Assembly: GCF_050948215.1 (NCBI RefSeq)
Contig: NC_135150.1
Span: forward strand, 24,159,943-24,223,942
Source: Halictus rubicundus
Taxonomy: Eukaryota > Arthropoda > Insecta > Hymenoptera > Halictidae
DNA length: 64,000 nt
Reading direction: 5' to 3'
In this document: positions 22,243 through 34,343 of the stretch, piece by piece
Numbering within the stretch: position 1 is the first letter of the stretch
How the letters are laid out: the number at the start of each line of letters is the position of its first letter
Notes under the pieces: model-generated
Database searches by the model: none
What the model was told of the DNA's origin: nothing
The model's input: only the letters and a program-made list of their open reading frames with translations
Program-made: the position numbers and the translations under genes

Positions 22243-22851
22243 GATTTGCAAGTCTCTCTTGTTCCACGGTTTACTTAAAAATAATCGCATTAAATTTATA
22301 CAGTTTGCTATTTAACACTAGGTCTACGGGACCCGTCATAATGACGGGTTCTAATATTTTTAATTTACAATTATTAAGATTGCAGGTCCCGTTCGTTCCA
22401 AGGTTTACTAAAAAATAGTCACATTAATTTTATACACTTTGCAATTTTACACTAGGTCTACGGGACCCGTCAAAATGACGGGTTCTAATATTTTTAATTT
22501 ACAATTATTAAGATTGCAGGTCCCGTTCGTTCCAAGGATTACTTAAAAATAGTCACATTAATTTTATACACTTTGCAATTTTACACTAGGTCTACGGGAC
22601 CCGTCATAATGACGGGTTCTAATATTTTTAATTTACAATTATTAAGATTGCAGGTCCCGTTCGTTCCAAGGATTACTTAAAAATAGTCGCATTAATTTTA
22701 TAAACTTTGATATTTAACACTAGGTCTACGGGACCCGTCAAAATGACGGGTTCTAATATTTTTAATTTACAATTATTAACATTGCAGGTCTCGCTCCTTC
22801 CACGGTTTAGTTATAAATAGTCACATTAATTTTATACACTTTGCTATTTAA
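22243..22851 (+). repeat. 134-bp tandem array built from a MITE end plus flank
   Basis: CACTAGGTCTACGGGACCCG starts at 22316, 22450, 22584, 22718 and 22852, always exactly 134 bp apart. Each of the four complete units holds about 75 bp of the left end of family D, including the palindrome ACCCGTCATAATGACGGGT, then about 60 bp of flanking sequence (CCCGTTCGTTCCAAGG...). A single copy of that flank also precedes the first unit (22243-22315). The last repeat runs on into the complete MITE at 22852-23066. Confidence 0.93.
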
Positions 22852-23066
22852 CACTAGGTCTACGGGACCCGTCAAAATGCCGGGTTCTAATATTTTTAAT
22901 TTACAATTATTAAGATTCTAAAGACACATCCGTGTGGAACTATTTAACAAAATATCTTTGGGTATGTGTTATTAAAATAAAATGGCTAAAAATTTGGGCA
23001 GCACATTCTTGATATTTTTATAAAGTAATATAAAAAAGTCACTTTTAGTACTCCGTAAACCCAATG
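22852..23066 (+). mobile_element. TTAA-flanked MITE, family D, at the end of the 134-bp array
   Basis: TTAA at 22848-22851. Left end CACTAGGTCTACGGGACC; right end complement CATTGGGTTTACGGAG, followed by TTAG where TTAA is expected (one change). 215 bp and alignable throughout with 5596-5811. Confidence 0.8.
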
Positions 23067-24598
23067 TTAGAGTACACAACACAATATCGAATTCAGTCCT
23101 CGATTCTTCGCGACGTCTGCTTGAATAAGAAATTTTCCCCGATCGTTTTTACAACAACAGTGTGTCAGCACTTGAAATAACGTTAACTTAATTCCGTAAT
23201 ACCTGTTCCGATTAAACGTCACTTCTCAGGAACAAGTTTAGCGCTGAAAATAAAGAATCGACGGGTGAAAGTGTTTACCTGCAATGAAATCGGCTACTTC
23301 AATCGAGCAATCGATTGAAATTCCAGACTAAATTATACCTGTTTGCGGCTAATTACTACAGATAAACTGTCTCTAATAACCATATGTAACCGATCAGAAA
23401 TGCTTACAACCGAATGATCGCGATACTCGCCGATTTTTAAAAATCGTTTCCAACAAAAATCCTTCTAGAAACGAGAGAAAAACCCTTTGTCGCTGTTCGT
23501 TTTTTCGGAGATAACAAGAGCACTAATTGCCCTAAGTGCCGGCGTATCGTCCGAAAAGCGGACCGCCGAGTGCCACAGACGAATTAATTCCGATGAAAGA
23601 ATCGTTTTATATTGCGTTTCAACGTGTCGCCCGGCTCGCTTTGGGGAATTAGCCTGACAGACGAACACGCATCAAAAGTGTCCGCGTTTGTTCGCTAGTT
23701 TAAAGAGTTCCGTGTAATTCCGATAGCAACGAAAATTCCGGAAGAGCGGGGGAAGGGTGGGTCAGGAAACAATCGGCGGGGATTATGTTCGCCGAAGAGG
23801 ATTATAAATTTCGCAGGCAGGAAAAAAGTTCGGGAGGAAACAGCGACACCGTGTTATCCGACAAGTTTTTTCTGATCCCTTTTAACGCGCTCCGGAACAC
23901 GCTCGACCGTGATATCCGGACGATTTTATGCTTCTACCCGTTGAACGTTTTGCACACTCCTGTTTACTCCTCCCGGTAATGAACCAACAAACCGGCGGCG
24001 GTTGTTCGCCTCCGAAGATCTTCTCATTTTTGTACACGCGAAAATCGACGGAATAAACATAAAGTTACAAGCCGTGAAATTCAATTCGATGAAAAAAAGC
24101 ATTCCGAATTAAACGGTTGATCGGTTTAAAAAATACAGAAGGAACGAGCGGGACTGAATTCGGTTAAAAATACAATGGTATTATTCCAGCCGGGGAGTCG
24201 AACGTTATTTTTATTGAAATGGTCGTTTTCAGCCGATCGAGACGGACCTTGCATCAAACCATTGTTCCGGGACGGGAATGTTACGCAAATAGACACCCGG
24301 GGAATATTTATTACCTGGTTAACTATCTTTCATCGATCATGCGACTTCAGAACCTGTCCGCGGATGATTCTACGCAGGACGCAATTTCTTACGTGTCGAT
24401 TAGAGTTAATCGAGTCACGCTGTTTTCCTCGTGGCTGCGTGAATTAGAACCACTTTGTCCTCAACAAGTTCGTAAAAGAACAAGAAATTGTTCGTACTTA
24501 CAATTAGTGGATTCTGGTTAACCCTTAACCGAGGACTCCCAAGACCACAACCAATTTTCTGTACCCTAACTGTCGCTAACTGTCCCTACTTTACTATA
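23067..24598. other. Unannotated stretch
   Basis: No gene recognised. TTAACCCTTAACCGAGG near 24520 could be a solo TTAA-type end. Confidence 0.4.
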
Positions 24599-24740
24599 TT
24601 CAATTTTTGATATATGTCAACAACACGGTTCCCAGGCCTCTTGAACTTTGTGGCCCTTCATGGGGATACACCACGGTAGTGGGGATAACTCCGCGACGTT
24701 TATCATCCAGACCTTGGCGACATATATAGAGAAATCACTG
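24599..24740 (+). mobile_element. TA-flanked MITE, family A, left end eroded
   Basis: The right end matches the family (complement CAGTGATTTCTCTATATATG). The interior GGTAGTGGGGATAACTCCGC and TATGTCAACAACA match the copy at 5982. The first bases of the left end are lost. Confidence 0.7.
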
Positions 24741-24867
24741 TGTGTACGATAACTGCAAATATCAAGTTCCTCGAATATTTTATTTAGTCTTAAATTATAT
24801 ACTCAAAGGCACCTGAGAAAATTAAAATTAAATTAAACTTAATATGATTAGTGAAAATTAAACCTAG

Positions 24868-25495
24868 TAGGGGAAGGTAGCCTAATTTGGACCATCGCCT
24901 AATGTGGACCACTATGATATCCAAAGATTGGTGAAGTCTTTGTGCGATTTTGGATAGGCACCTTGTTGTACGTAGATATAGACGAGGTTAATGCAATCGT
25001 GTTTGTGAACAATGTTACATTGATAGAAGAGTTATTTGTTTGACTAAGTAAAAAATTAGTTATTTCGACGTCAGAGTGAAAGCCGTTAATTCAGCTAAAC
25101 TTAAGTAATTACAAGAATTACTATATCATCACAAAGCTTACTTATTTATCTATAATTTGCAGTTACAATTTTGAGAGGTTATGTTAGATTTAGGTTTCTG
25201 TTACGATATCAAACATTAAACATTAAAAATTTGTTCCAATTGTCGTTAAGAAAGCTAATGGTCCAATTTAGGAAACTAGAGGTACAATTTAGGAAACCGG
25301 TTTCCTCATTTGGACCGATGACACGATTTTTTTAATAAATTTTTATAAATGTCTCTTCAAATTTAATAGATGGTATTATTTTGAAGGTACACTTAGTGAG
25401 TTTCTTTTCCCCTACCTAATTTATATTGACACTTCTTATGTATCTCTATATACTGAAACATATAAAATTGGTCCAAATTCGGCTACCTTCCCCTA
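24868..25495 (+). mobile_element. Inverted-repeat element K, copy 1
   Basis: Starts TAGGGGAAGGTAGCCTAATT and ends with the near-exact complement (complement TAGGGGAAGGTAGCCGAATT). 628 bp, AT-rich, no coding frame. The phrase GGTCCAATTTAGGAAA and variants repeat inside. The same ends occur at 39486-39679. Superfamily unknown. Confidence 0.65.
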
Positions 25496-27202
25496 TGATC
25501 ATAACCTGAGTAAGCACGAGTTAACGTGTTCACCAAGAGTACGAATTCGTAGAGGGGGTTAAGAACGAATGATTCTCGACACGTCCGCCGGTCGCAAAGC
25601 GCGCAGAATTGCAGAAGTTATTACGGAATGATTAAACTGGCCGGCTGCCTCCGATAAATTTCAAACACAATCTAATTAACCGCATCAATAATTTCTTGGG
25701 GCGATCCTTCAGCAGATAGAAGTTCCGCGCGGCCAGCCAATTCCGATAAGTACATTCATTGCTCGGTTCCATTTGTATTGGAAAATTGTTCGGCCACGTC
25801 CGTGCCGTATCGTATCCAACGGCGGAACGGAAGTTTCCATCTTGCCCCGATATTCCCGAAGATCATTACGGATAACTTCTCGAAACGTATTTCGCTTGGC
25901 GAGCCACATTTCATTATCGACGCTCGAATCACCAACGAGGCCCCCTCCTCCTCTTCCCCCTACTCCTTCCCCCTCCTCGTCGTCGTTTCCTTCGGCGTCT
26001 CTCGACGTCAATATCAAAATGGACGCAGTTTACCCTACAAGGGCTCGATCCCGGACAGAATGCAAATCAAGTTGGCTCCGGGTGCATGGCCGCAGAGCAA
26101 CGAGCCGCTTTCCAGAAACCGGCGGAATGCCTCGCGGACGCCATTCATTTTCCCTGGCCTAGTGGCCAACAACCGCGTCCTGGACGCCGGCATTCTTAAT
26201 CAATCGCTCTCTTACGCTGCCGTTTTCTTTCGCAACTGCGCCAACTTCGGGGACACTTTGTCTTCAATAATTAGCCGCGAGAGAACGCGCTCGACTGCGG
26301 GGCTCGGTTATATGTAGCTCTGGTCCAGTAAAATTGATCACCGGTGCCGTTCAATTTCTCAATTTTACCTCGCACGGTGGCTCCTTTCAATTCGATACAT
26401 TTATCACGTAAAAGAGCCACGTTATTTTGTTATTTTATAGCGAAAATTAATCCTTGTGATTTTTGTCCTTTTCATGAGAAAATTACATCGCCGTTTCGAA
26501 GACACTTTGTCTTCGATAATTATTAATTCATTCGGGGGAGGCTGGTGGAACTACGAGCATTCGCGATCCGCGCGACCGAGCTCCGAGCGACACAACAAAT
26601 CACTTTTAAATATTCCAGACGCGGAGAACAAGGTATTTCGAGCATCCCGCGTAGGAGGAAAGCCCGGCTCGCCGTTTCCAAGGGTTAATGGCGGCTATTT
26701 TCCGGTGGGAATTCGGTTTTTCCGAACATTTTGAAGCGCATCTCCCGCGGCTCGGGTAGCGCACTGAATGTTTCATGCAGCAGGGCCCCGCTGTTGCCCA
26801 GAAACCGGGGGAAATAGATTTAATACCGTCTCCCCCCTCCGTTTCCCCCTCGCTACTACACACAAACTACAAACGGTGTCTTAAAGTTTCCCTCCCTTGT
26901 CCCGCCATTAGCATTCTCTCTTTCCGACCTTACCCGGCGATCTTTGTCTCTCTGCCCTCGACGGAGAACCCCGCAGATGTGGAATTTTTACTACATCTCC
27001 GCAGTGTAGATCCCGAGCGAGGGTTCGTGCGCTGTATTAAAGCCGAGCGATGTTTAAAGCCGACCTCGCCGGGGATGTTCTCTCGGCAGCCTAGCCAACG
27101 ACCCGAGACCCTCCAACACAACCGCGCAAATCTTCCTCTCGCAGATTTCCATTCCGATCGATCGATTTTTCTCGATTTTTCCATCTCCTTCTCTTTCTCT
27201 TG
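25496..27202. other. Unannotated stretch
   Basis: GC-rich with a pyrimidine-rich tract near 25939-25990. A phrase of about 22 bp beginning GACACTTTGTCTTC occurs at about 26251 and again at about 26500. Overlapping frames (for example 25778-26317) are open on both strands and not convincing. Confidence 0.45.
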
Positions 27203-27204
27203 TA

Positions 27205-27864
27205 CAGGGTGTCAACAAATTATATGTCCCGGCCACCTTAGCGCGATTCTACACCTACGATTTGGTGGAAATTGACATAAAAATCTCACCGCAAAATTGA
27301 CCTCGACCTTGAAAATCAAGGTCAAAAAACAACAATTTTTTTTGTTTAATCGTGTTCTACTGGTCATAACAATCAACTTTGTGAAAGAAACCATGGGTCG
27401 CATTTCAACCGTTTTCTTTTTAAAAATGATGTTGCATTTCTTATAATTTTTGCAACTTCTTTCTTTCATTCTGTAGTTAGAGAAATACGAGTATCGTGAT
27501 CATGATAATTTCATACCCAACGAGATAGCTTACTGATGGTACCCGCTGTATGATAGTACGCTATTTACTTATATATTGGCGGTGGGTGTAAAAAATTTAC
27601 AAATAAAGAAGCTGCAAAAATTATAAGAAATGCAACATCATTTTTTAAGAGAACGGTTGAGATGCGACCCATGGTTTCTTTCACAAAGTTGATCCTTATG
27701 ACCAGTAGGACACGATTAAAATAAAAAAAAATTTTTTGTTTCTTTGATCTTGATTTTCAAGGTCAAGGTAAATTTTGCGGGGAGCTTTTTATGTCAATTT
27801 CCACGAAATCGTAGGTGTAGAATCACGCTATGGTGGCCGTGACATATAATTTTTTGACACCCTG
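27205..27864. mobile_element. Foldback element, CAGGGTGTC family, long arms
   Basis: TA at 27203-27204 and 27865-27866 flank the ends CAGGGTGTCAACAAATTATA and complement CAGGGTGTCAAAAAATTATA. The left arm (27205 to about 27465) and right arm (about 27604-27864) are reverse complements over about 260 bp with only scattered mismatches, around a loop of about 140 bp. Non-coding. Related to 59735-60003 through the CCTTGAAAATCAAGGTCAA block. Confidence 0.9.
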
Positions 27865-27913
27865 TACACTTAGGACCTAGGGTAGTCACATGACTTTTGC
27901 AAAGACAGCAGGT

Positions 27914-27983
27914 CGGTAACTGCTGTATAATTTCCGTTCACAGCCATCAGACACTGACTTAAGATCCGCCTTGGTCTCGATAG
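27914..27983 (+). repeat. Dispersed repeat H, copy 2
   Basis: TTCACAGCCATCAGACACTG and ACTTAAGATC match the complement of 17181-17238. It abuts the truncated family B copy that begins at about 27984. Confidence 0.55.
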
Positions 27984-28565
27984 CACTCGAATGGCGACTG
28001 TAAGGCGCCACTAAAAATTGCTGTATCATTGTTCAAAATATTTTTTACATTATCAAATTTGTTTGTATTTAATAAACTTGTAAAGATTTCCGAACTCCAC
28101 GAGTAAATTGCACCATTTTCGTATGTACAGTATGAAAAAATATACAGTAAGGAGCAAAACTGAGTCCACACTAGTTGAAACAACATAACTTTTTTTTAAA
28201 TTAGATCAAGTGACCAATATCGGTGAAATGTTCAGCATGGATATAATTTATTCGAGCGAATCAAACACATTCTTTAAATTTTCAACACAGGCTCAGATAA
28301 AAAAGCTGAAGAATCCAACTTTTACTATTTCTTTTGCGATTCCGACCAATTCAAATTTTTTCCAAAAATTGTTTACACCTCGTCTAATAAACTAATCCTT
28401 CTAACTTGTCAATAACATTCAAGTCATTTGATCTAATTTTAAAAAAGTTATGTTGTTTCAACTAGTGTGGACTCAGTTTTGCTCCTCACTGTATGTACGA
28501 GGGAAATATTCTAGGTCGGAAGAAATGTTTCGTTTTAGAGCTAAAATGGCTTCCAGTGCAAAGGG
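27984..28565 (-). mobile_element. TTAA-type MITE, family B, carrying a nested insertion
   Basis: The right boundary is intact (AGTGCAAAGGG then TTAA at 28566-28569). The left boundary has lost the terminal bases but keeps GCACTCGAATGGCGACTG. Without the nested 347-bp element (28145-28491) and its duplicated TA it is about 233 bp, the usual size. Confidence 0.75.
28145..28491. mobile_element. Tc1-like MITE with about 65-bp terminal repeats
   Basis: TA at 28143-28144 and 28492-28493. The ends start CAGTAAGGAGCAAAACTGAG and complement CAGTGAGGAGCAAAACTGAG and stay nearly identical for about 65 bp. 347 bp, AT-rich interior with no transposase. TA duplication and CAGT ends fit Tc1-like elements. 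It is inserted inside the family B element and is therefore younger. Confidence 0.85.
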
Positions 28566-28569
28566 TTAA

Positions 28570-28759
28570 CACATCTTGCGCGGGAAGCGACTAAAGTCGT
28601 TCATCACGGATTATTGATGGATTATTGTTATCGATGGGTTTTTGTGATGTTTTTACAATAAAATCGGATAGACATGCGTTGCAAAAATACAAAACGTGCG
28701 TTGCAAGAATGAATGCAACACGGCAAGACTTTGGCGGCAAAGTGCCCGTGCAAGATGTG
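28570..28759. mobile_element. TTAA-type MITE, singleton family
   Basis: Directly follows the TTAA at 28566-28569. Left end CACATCTTGCGCGGG; right end complement CACATCTTGCACGGG. It is followed by TTGT, a possible decayed TTAA. 190 bp. It lies between the intact end of one family B copy and the interior of another. Confidence 0.6.
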
Positions 28760-28921
28760 TTGTTTGCATTTAATGAATTACTAAACACTTCAGTATTGTA
28801 CGGGTAAACTGCACCATTTTCGTATGTACAACATGAAAAAAGAAATATATATAGAAGGGAAATATTCTAGGTCGGCAGAAATGTTTCGTTTTGGAGTTAA
28901 AATGGCTTCGAGTGCAAAGGG
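28760..28921 (-). mobile_element. TTAA-type MITE, family B, half copy
   Basis: Ends GAGTGCAAAGGG with TTAA at 28922-28925. The interior AATTACTAAACACTTCAG and CTAGGTCGGCAGAAATG matches other copies. The opposite half is missing; the break is at the 28570-28759 element. Confidence 0.7.
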
Positions 28922-28925
28922 TTAA

Positions 28926-30420
28926 TGTAGTGACGAGTAGGTTACAAAGAAAACATTTGGTCTGTTCAGCGAGACATCTGGAAAACTTGCAATACAACTA
29001 CTGTATAAATTTCTATAGAGAGAGGGCATCATAAATGTTGTTTTATCGTTTAATGCGAGGTATGTTCGTTCATTGTACGGTGTCACCCTACTCCGTCTCT
29101 CGGATCGCGATAATTGACAAACGTTTTTGTACACTGCGGATAACATAGAACAGAGACACACATTCCATCGATTGAATTCATCGGAATGCTGGCTGCCATT
29201 GCAGCCGTTTTGTATTCGAACCGAGGGGCCTGGATGGCCAGGCATTCCCGGAATGAAATTACTCACACAACATCAAATTCGGTCAGCAGAACTCGATACG
29301 TCCGTCTGATAATTCGGAAAACTACGGGTCACATCCTTATCATAGTTCTCGGAGCGTGTGTGTGCGTTTGTAGACAATATTCTTTCTGATTCTTTTTAGA
29401 AATCAGATACATGTAGATTTCGAGCGCGAAGAAGCGGTACGACAATTTTCTGTGATTTGCGAAAAGATTAAAGTGTCTTATCGGGAGCTCCGGATGGAAA
29501 TATTCATCAACAAGGAAAAACGGCGACCTCTTATTGCTTTAATGTAATCTGTACGTGTTGCAAACAAGCGGAGATTACGCAATCTCCTTACGTAACTCCG
29601 TAAAGGAAACTCGATGCGTGTTGATCGTTCGGTATCGATCTTTCGTCTCAAAATCTGGACCGAACCAGAAAAATATTTATAAAAGCCTGCCTTGCAACTG
29701 AAGATAGGAAAATTTCTTCCTCATTTTAATGAAATAATCTATGAAATTTTGGTGTCGCATCAAGATTTGTGGTCTAATCCGTTGTAAGATTTGTTAATCA
29801 AATTACCCTCTCATTCTGATTTTCGTAGAATAATTTACAAAAATTTTGATTTGCACAAATATCTGCGTTCCAATTATGATCACTCACTCCAGCACTCCAA
29901 ATTCCAATAATGATCATTCGTAGAGCCCTTATATCTCAAAATAAAATTGATAAGACCAACATAGACTGCTTAGAACTGCTCAGAAGTCTCAATATCCCAA
30001 TACGAGTATTCAAACTGTAATATTTTATGCATGAGGATACAAGGAAAATTGCATGCATCATGCATAAATAAAAAAATTTCGCCGTCATTGTAATATTTAT
30101 GGAATAAGCTAGCAAATTTAGATTTTGCATAAAGATCTGCAGCGTAATTAAAATTGTTCACTCGTGCATCGATGAATAATGCAGCTTCAAAAAATGAGAA
30201 AACTGTGCATACTAATTCATTTTTTCGCATCCACCGCATATTTTTGGAGTAGCCTATGAAATTTCGATTTTGCAGGAACATCTGCGGTCTGACTACTACT
30301 CCCTCTAACATTAATGAATTGTCATGCATACGGATCTAAAATATGAAGAAACGTACGCAGATTAACCAAACTTTTCTGTCGTCTCATTATGATCATCCAC
30401 TACGATTATGTCTATTCATT
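28926..30420. other. Unannotated AT-rich stretch
   Basis: No gene recognised. From about 29725 it carries the degenerate modules described in the next entry. Confidence 0.4.
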
Positions 30421-30424
30421 TTAA

Positions 30425-30913
30425 CCCTTTGCACTCGAAGCTATTTTAACTCCAAAACGAAACATTTCTTCCGACCTAGAATATTTCCTTTCTATTTTTT
30501 TTCATGTTGTACATACAAAAATGGTGCAGTTTACCCGCACAATACTGAAGTGTTTAGTAATTTATGAACCCTTAAATGCATGAGTGGGGTCCCCGCAAAG
30601 GACCCCACTGTTGGATTTTGTGTTAACATTTTTAGCCGCGCCATTTGTGAACTGAGAGTTCAGCTATTTGCTTCTGTCAATATTTAGGTTATGTTTAATG
30701 TGTTTACAGAAATAAATTGTTGCTGTAATCAAAGTTAGCAAGGAATTAGGTAAGCGGGGTCCTCAATGGACCCCATGTATGCATTCACGTTCCTAATATT
30801 TAGTTTACCTATGCGCTTAAGGGTTAAATGCAAACAAATTTAATAATGTAAAAAATACTTTGAATACAGCAATTTTTAGTGGCACCTTACAGTCGCCATT
30901 CGTGTGCTAAGGG
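30425..30913 (+). mobile_element. TTAA-flanked MITE, family B, carrying nested element Q
   Basis: TTAA at 30421-30424 and 30914-30917; ends CCCTTTGCACTCGAAGC and complement CCCTTAGCACACGAATGG. Removal of the 255-bp nested element and one TTAA leaves the usual family length. Confidence 0.85.
30569..30823. mobile_element. TTAA-type MITE Q with GGGGTCC palindromes at both ends
   Basis: Inserted at a TTAA inside a family B copy (TGAA at 30565-30568, one change; TTAA at 30824-30827). Ends CCCTTAAATGCATG and complement CCCTTAAGCGCATAGG. Near each end is a palindrome: GTGGGGTCC...GGACCCCAC on the left and GGGGTCC...GGACCCC on the right. 255 bp, non-coding. Confidence 0.75.
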
Positions 30914-31179
30914 TTAACACGAATGAATGATCATTCGTACAAGGCATATTAACCAAATTCATCTCTGATTCCAATTTTTTTTCTTAACCTAGGGAATTTA
31001 GATTTTGCATACAGATCTGCAGTCTGATTGTCTACTCTGATGAATACACACGCAGCTCCAAAACAGCATGCATGTGAACCAAATTTTTCCGTCGGTCTGA
31101 GTTGTTCTCGGTAGCCCATAAAATTTCGACTCTACGTGGAAATTTGCAGACTAATAATTTTGACACCGATGAATAATTC

Positions 31180-34100
31180 TATAGCTTGTATATCGGAGAT
31201 CAGCGAGGCCAGTGGTTCCGTAGAAGCGGAGAAGGTAGTGCACAGCACCCTCCGCGAAATGCCGGCAGTAAACCCCGAAATAAGTATTCAGCCTGTAATA
31301 TTTTATGCATAAAACAGGCGGCCGCTAGAACTCCAATACCTCGGGGACGGAAGAAGAGCTCTATGGCCCCGATACTAGGCTGAACTTGGTCGGCAATTCC
31401 TGACATTGTCTATTCCTGAGAGGCACTCGAAGCCCGAGACCTCGGTCCTCGGAGCGTTCCAAGAGAGGCTCCGCTCGGTCCCGCTCGCTCCCCGGCGCGC
31501 GTTTCACCGATTTTTCCCCGGGTAGAATCGAAGTTACCCGCGAGAGGTCCTCCGGCTGATGCATTTTTCATAGTCGAACACAGAGCGTCGTCGGTGGCCG
31601 GTGTTGAAGCGTCGCCCACCTAATTTCGCATTCAGATTGTCATTTTCGCGTTACAACGGCGCCTCGCGTCCCTCGTAAAAAGAACGGGCGGGCTGTTGTC
31701 GGGGGTCGAAGGAACGGCTCGATGCTGCGGAAACTCTTTAATCTCGAGCCACGAGGAGAGAACCTTTTCTATGCAAAGTACAAAACGTCCGTCGTGAAAC
31801 CGTTCGCCTTAATGAGCGGTGGTGGTCCGGTCTACGTAAAAACCGGCCCTAAAAACGGCAGCAACGAGTGCCCGGGACGCGAGCCGAGGGGTCTAATAAC
31901 GAAATTAATATCCGTGTTCCGCGGTTAATGCGACGAGCGTCGCGTTATTAGCGCGGAATCGAACGCGCGGGGCCGACCACGCGGAAAAAACGCCGCGAGC
32001 ACGGATACGCGCGGCCCGATAACGGAAAAGATATCCGCGCGCCAGGGGGATCGTTTCGGGATTTAATAAGGCCCCGATCGATCGACCGGCATGTTACAAT
32101 GTATAATTTGTCCGGCGAGCAATGCCGGAACCAGGCAACGAGGTTACCAAGCCTTGCCCGAGGAAAAACGACGCGCGCTTTCTTCGTGAAAGCCGCCTGC
32201 TACTTCTCGCGCCAGGCCTAGCGGTAGGTTTTTCTTCGTGGCAAATGCGTGTGTATGTATATGTACTTCGAACTCGAGGATATCGGCCAGTCATGGTAAT
32301 TACGCGGACCGTTTGCCCGTTTCGCTTGTAAAGCATTTTTACCGCGATCGAATTCCTCTTCCGAGTTCGAGGGGGCCACTTTCGTAGCTGACTTTCGCAA
32401 TTTTGTTTAGAGAGACGGGTAAACGAACGTTGTTGGAATTTTTATACGCGATGCTATGGACCTTTGGCAGTGTGAAGATATTTTTTTTTTTTTTTTTTTT
32501 TAGTGTGACAGTGAAGTGGTTTTCTAGAAATATTTTTTTATTGGAGCTATTGCCGCGGTAGGTCCCACGCTTCGTCGCTGCTGCTTGTTAAAAAATCAAT
32601 TTTTGGTAAGGGGACGGTTAAACGAATGTTCTTGAACTTTTTGTACGCTATTCTATATACCCTCAACAGCATGAAAATATTTTTATTTTAGTCGCCACGA
32701 TGCAATAGTTTCGTAGAAATATTTTTTTTATTGAAACTGTTGCAGCGATCGTTCAACCAATTTTTAAATTGAAGACAAACGAACGTTCTTGAACTTGTTT
32801 GCACGAGAGAATTTATTTTGACCGCAACAATGCAGTTCCGTAGAAATGTCCGACGTGTCGGAACTATTCCGCCTAATCGTGTTCGCTGTCCTCCGAGAGG
32901 CTCTTCTGTTGCCAGATTGATCCGGTGGTATCGCATAACAATGTACCGCAGAAGCAAGCAAATACTTTGAGCAAAACTTCAATTCTGTTTGATAATTGAG
33001 TTCGCGCGGGAGCCGTAGCAATTATCGGAGCGCAAAGGGTTAATACTGTTGGAAACAGGAGTTGGATCTGGGTTTCGCGTTACAAGAACAGCGGTTGTCG
33101 GGTTTCGGAATGAGCGAGATTGGAAGAGGCGCTTTATTTTCGCGTAAATAGCGACTTACAGAACGCGAGTGGCTCGTTTCGGTGTATGGGAAGCATTTAA
33201 AGGATCTTAAGAGGATTACCGACCAATTTGTCGCAATTTGCTCCCTTTGTGATCTCCGCTCGTCAACGAACCCACCCCGTGGAAAGTTACTTCGCCCGTA
33301 GAATATTAAAGCTTCTCCGATTTTTATTTTACCCCCTTGCAATCTCCCGAAGCACAAACTTCGAGTGTATTTTATTACCGGCTCACATTCCCTTACACAA
33401 ATGCCGAATGTAAGATCGCATGCTGCGCAAACACACGATTTTCACTCGACCATAGAAAATGTCTAGTCGTCGTGTAAGAGATCTCTCGCAATCCCCGATG
33501 AAATAACAGAACATTAGAAATTGTAATAGAAACAATAGCGTAACTTCTCCGGTTTCTTCGCGGCGGCGGCGGCGGCGGTTTCGCGAACGCGAAAAATCCA
33601 CGAGTCGCAGAACCGATAAGTCGCGGAGGGCCCGAGGGCACGATCACAATCGCGTACAACGGGTTGCACACGACGGGAATAACGCTACCAGTTTTTCCAG
33701 CCGGACGTTCATTCGAAAAACTAACATGACGCAGCCGTCGATCCGTCGAGCCGCGTCTTTTACACGCGCGGCGATCGCTCTCCGAAGCTGGCCGATCGTC
33801 ACGATGCAATTAATCTTTCCGTTCGTTTCGTCACCACGTGACATCAGCCAACGCGAACCAGCGCTGGTATCGAGGATGCAACGCTGCCGCATACAAATAT
33901 CCTGTTATGGATGCTGTTCTCCCGATGTTTATTGCTTCCCCCGCATGAATAAAAAGGCGCCGGTCTAATCTACGACCGCGACTGCTGAGCTTGCAATAAA
34001 TGCGAATCGAAACTATTTTCAGACATGAACGACACCCCGCGTTACATAAACCATCTTTTCATCGAGTCGAACGTGTGCGAACATTTCCTACTTTATGTTT

Positions 34101-34339
34101 CCTCCGATAGCAGAAAAATTAACTCCACGGAATTACTTATGAAAATCAGAAAGGAGTAGTTAAAGCTCACTTTGGTTTTTGCTAAAAAGCGACTAATTCA
34201 AATATGAGATAAATCTCATGCTAAGAATTCACAATTAAAGAGCTCCAACTTGTCAGCGATATTTACTCCTACGATCAGAGTTTTCCAAACTATTGAGAAA
34301 AATCAAAAAACAATCGAATCTCATGCGAAGAATTAACCA
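31180..34339. other. Unannotated stretch with low-complexity islands
   Basis: GC- and CpG-rich from 31.4 to 32.3 kb. T21 run at 32481-32501. Three degenerate repeats between 32411 and 32860 (AAACGAACGTT...GAA, then TAGAAATATTTTTTTATTG). A CGG run lies at 33560-33578. A possible solo family B end (GAGCGCAAAGGG then TTAA) is at 33040. No gene recognised. Confidence 0.45.
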
Positions 34340-34343
34340 TTAA

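Larger units (their letters stand above)
29725..31170. repeat. Degenerate interspersed modules
   Basis: A phrase like GATTTTGCATAAAGATCTGC followed by a purine-rich GTCTGATT segment recurs, strongly diverged, near 29740, 29838, 30117, 30258, 30991 and 31120. Some spacings are 129-141 bp. Similar phrases appear near 35605, 54565 and 61885. This looks like an old, decayed tandem family later split by the MITE at 30425. Confidence 0.4.

Noticed and set aside
22243..22851. Possible CRISPR array or coding tandem repeat
   Set aside because: Units are contiguous with no unique spacers, contain stops in all frames and match a transposon end.
28625..28807. 60-codon plus-strand frame
   Set aside because: It spans the 28570-28759 MITE and the start of a family B copy, so it is transposon sequence and not a gene.
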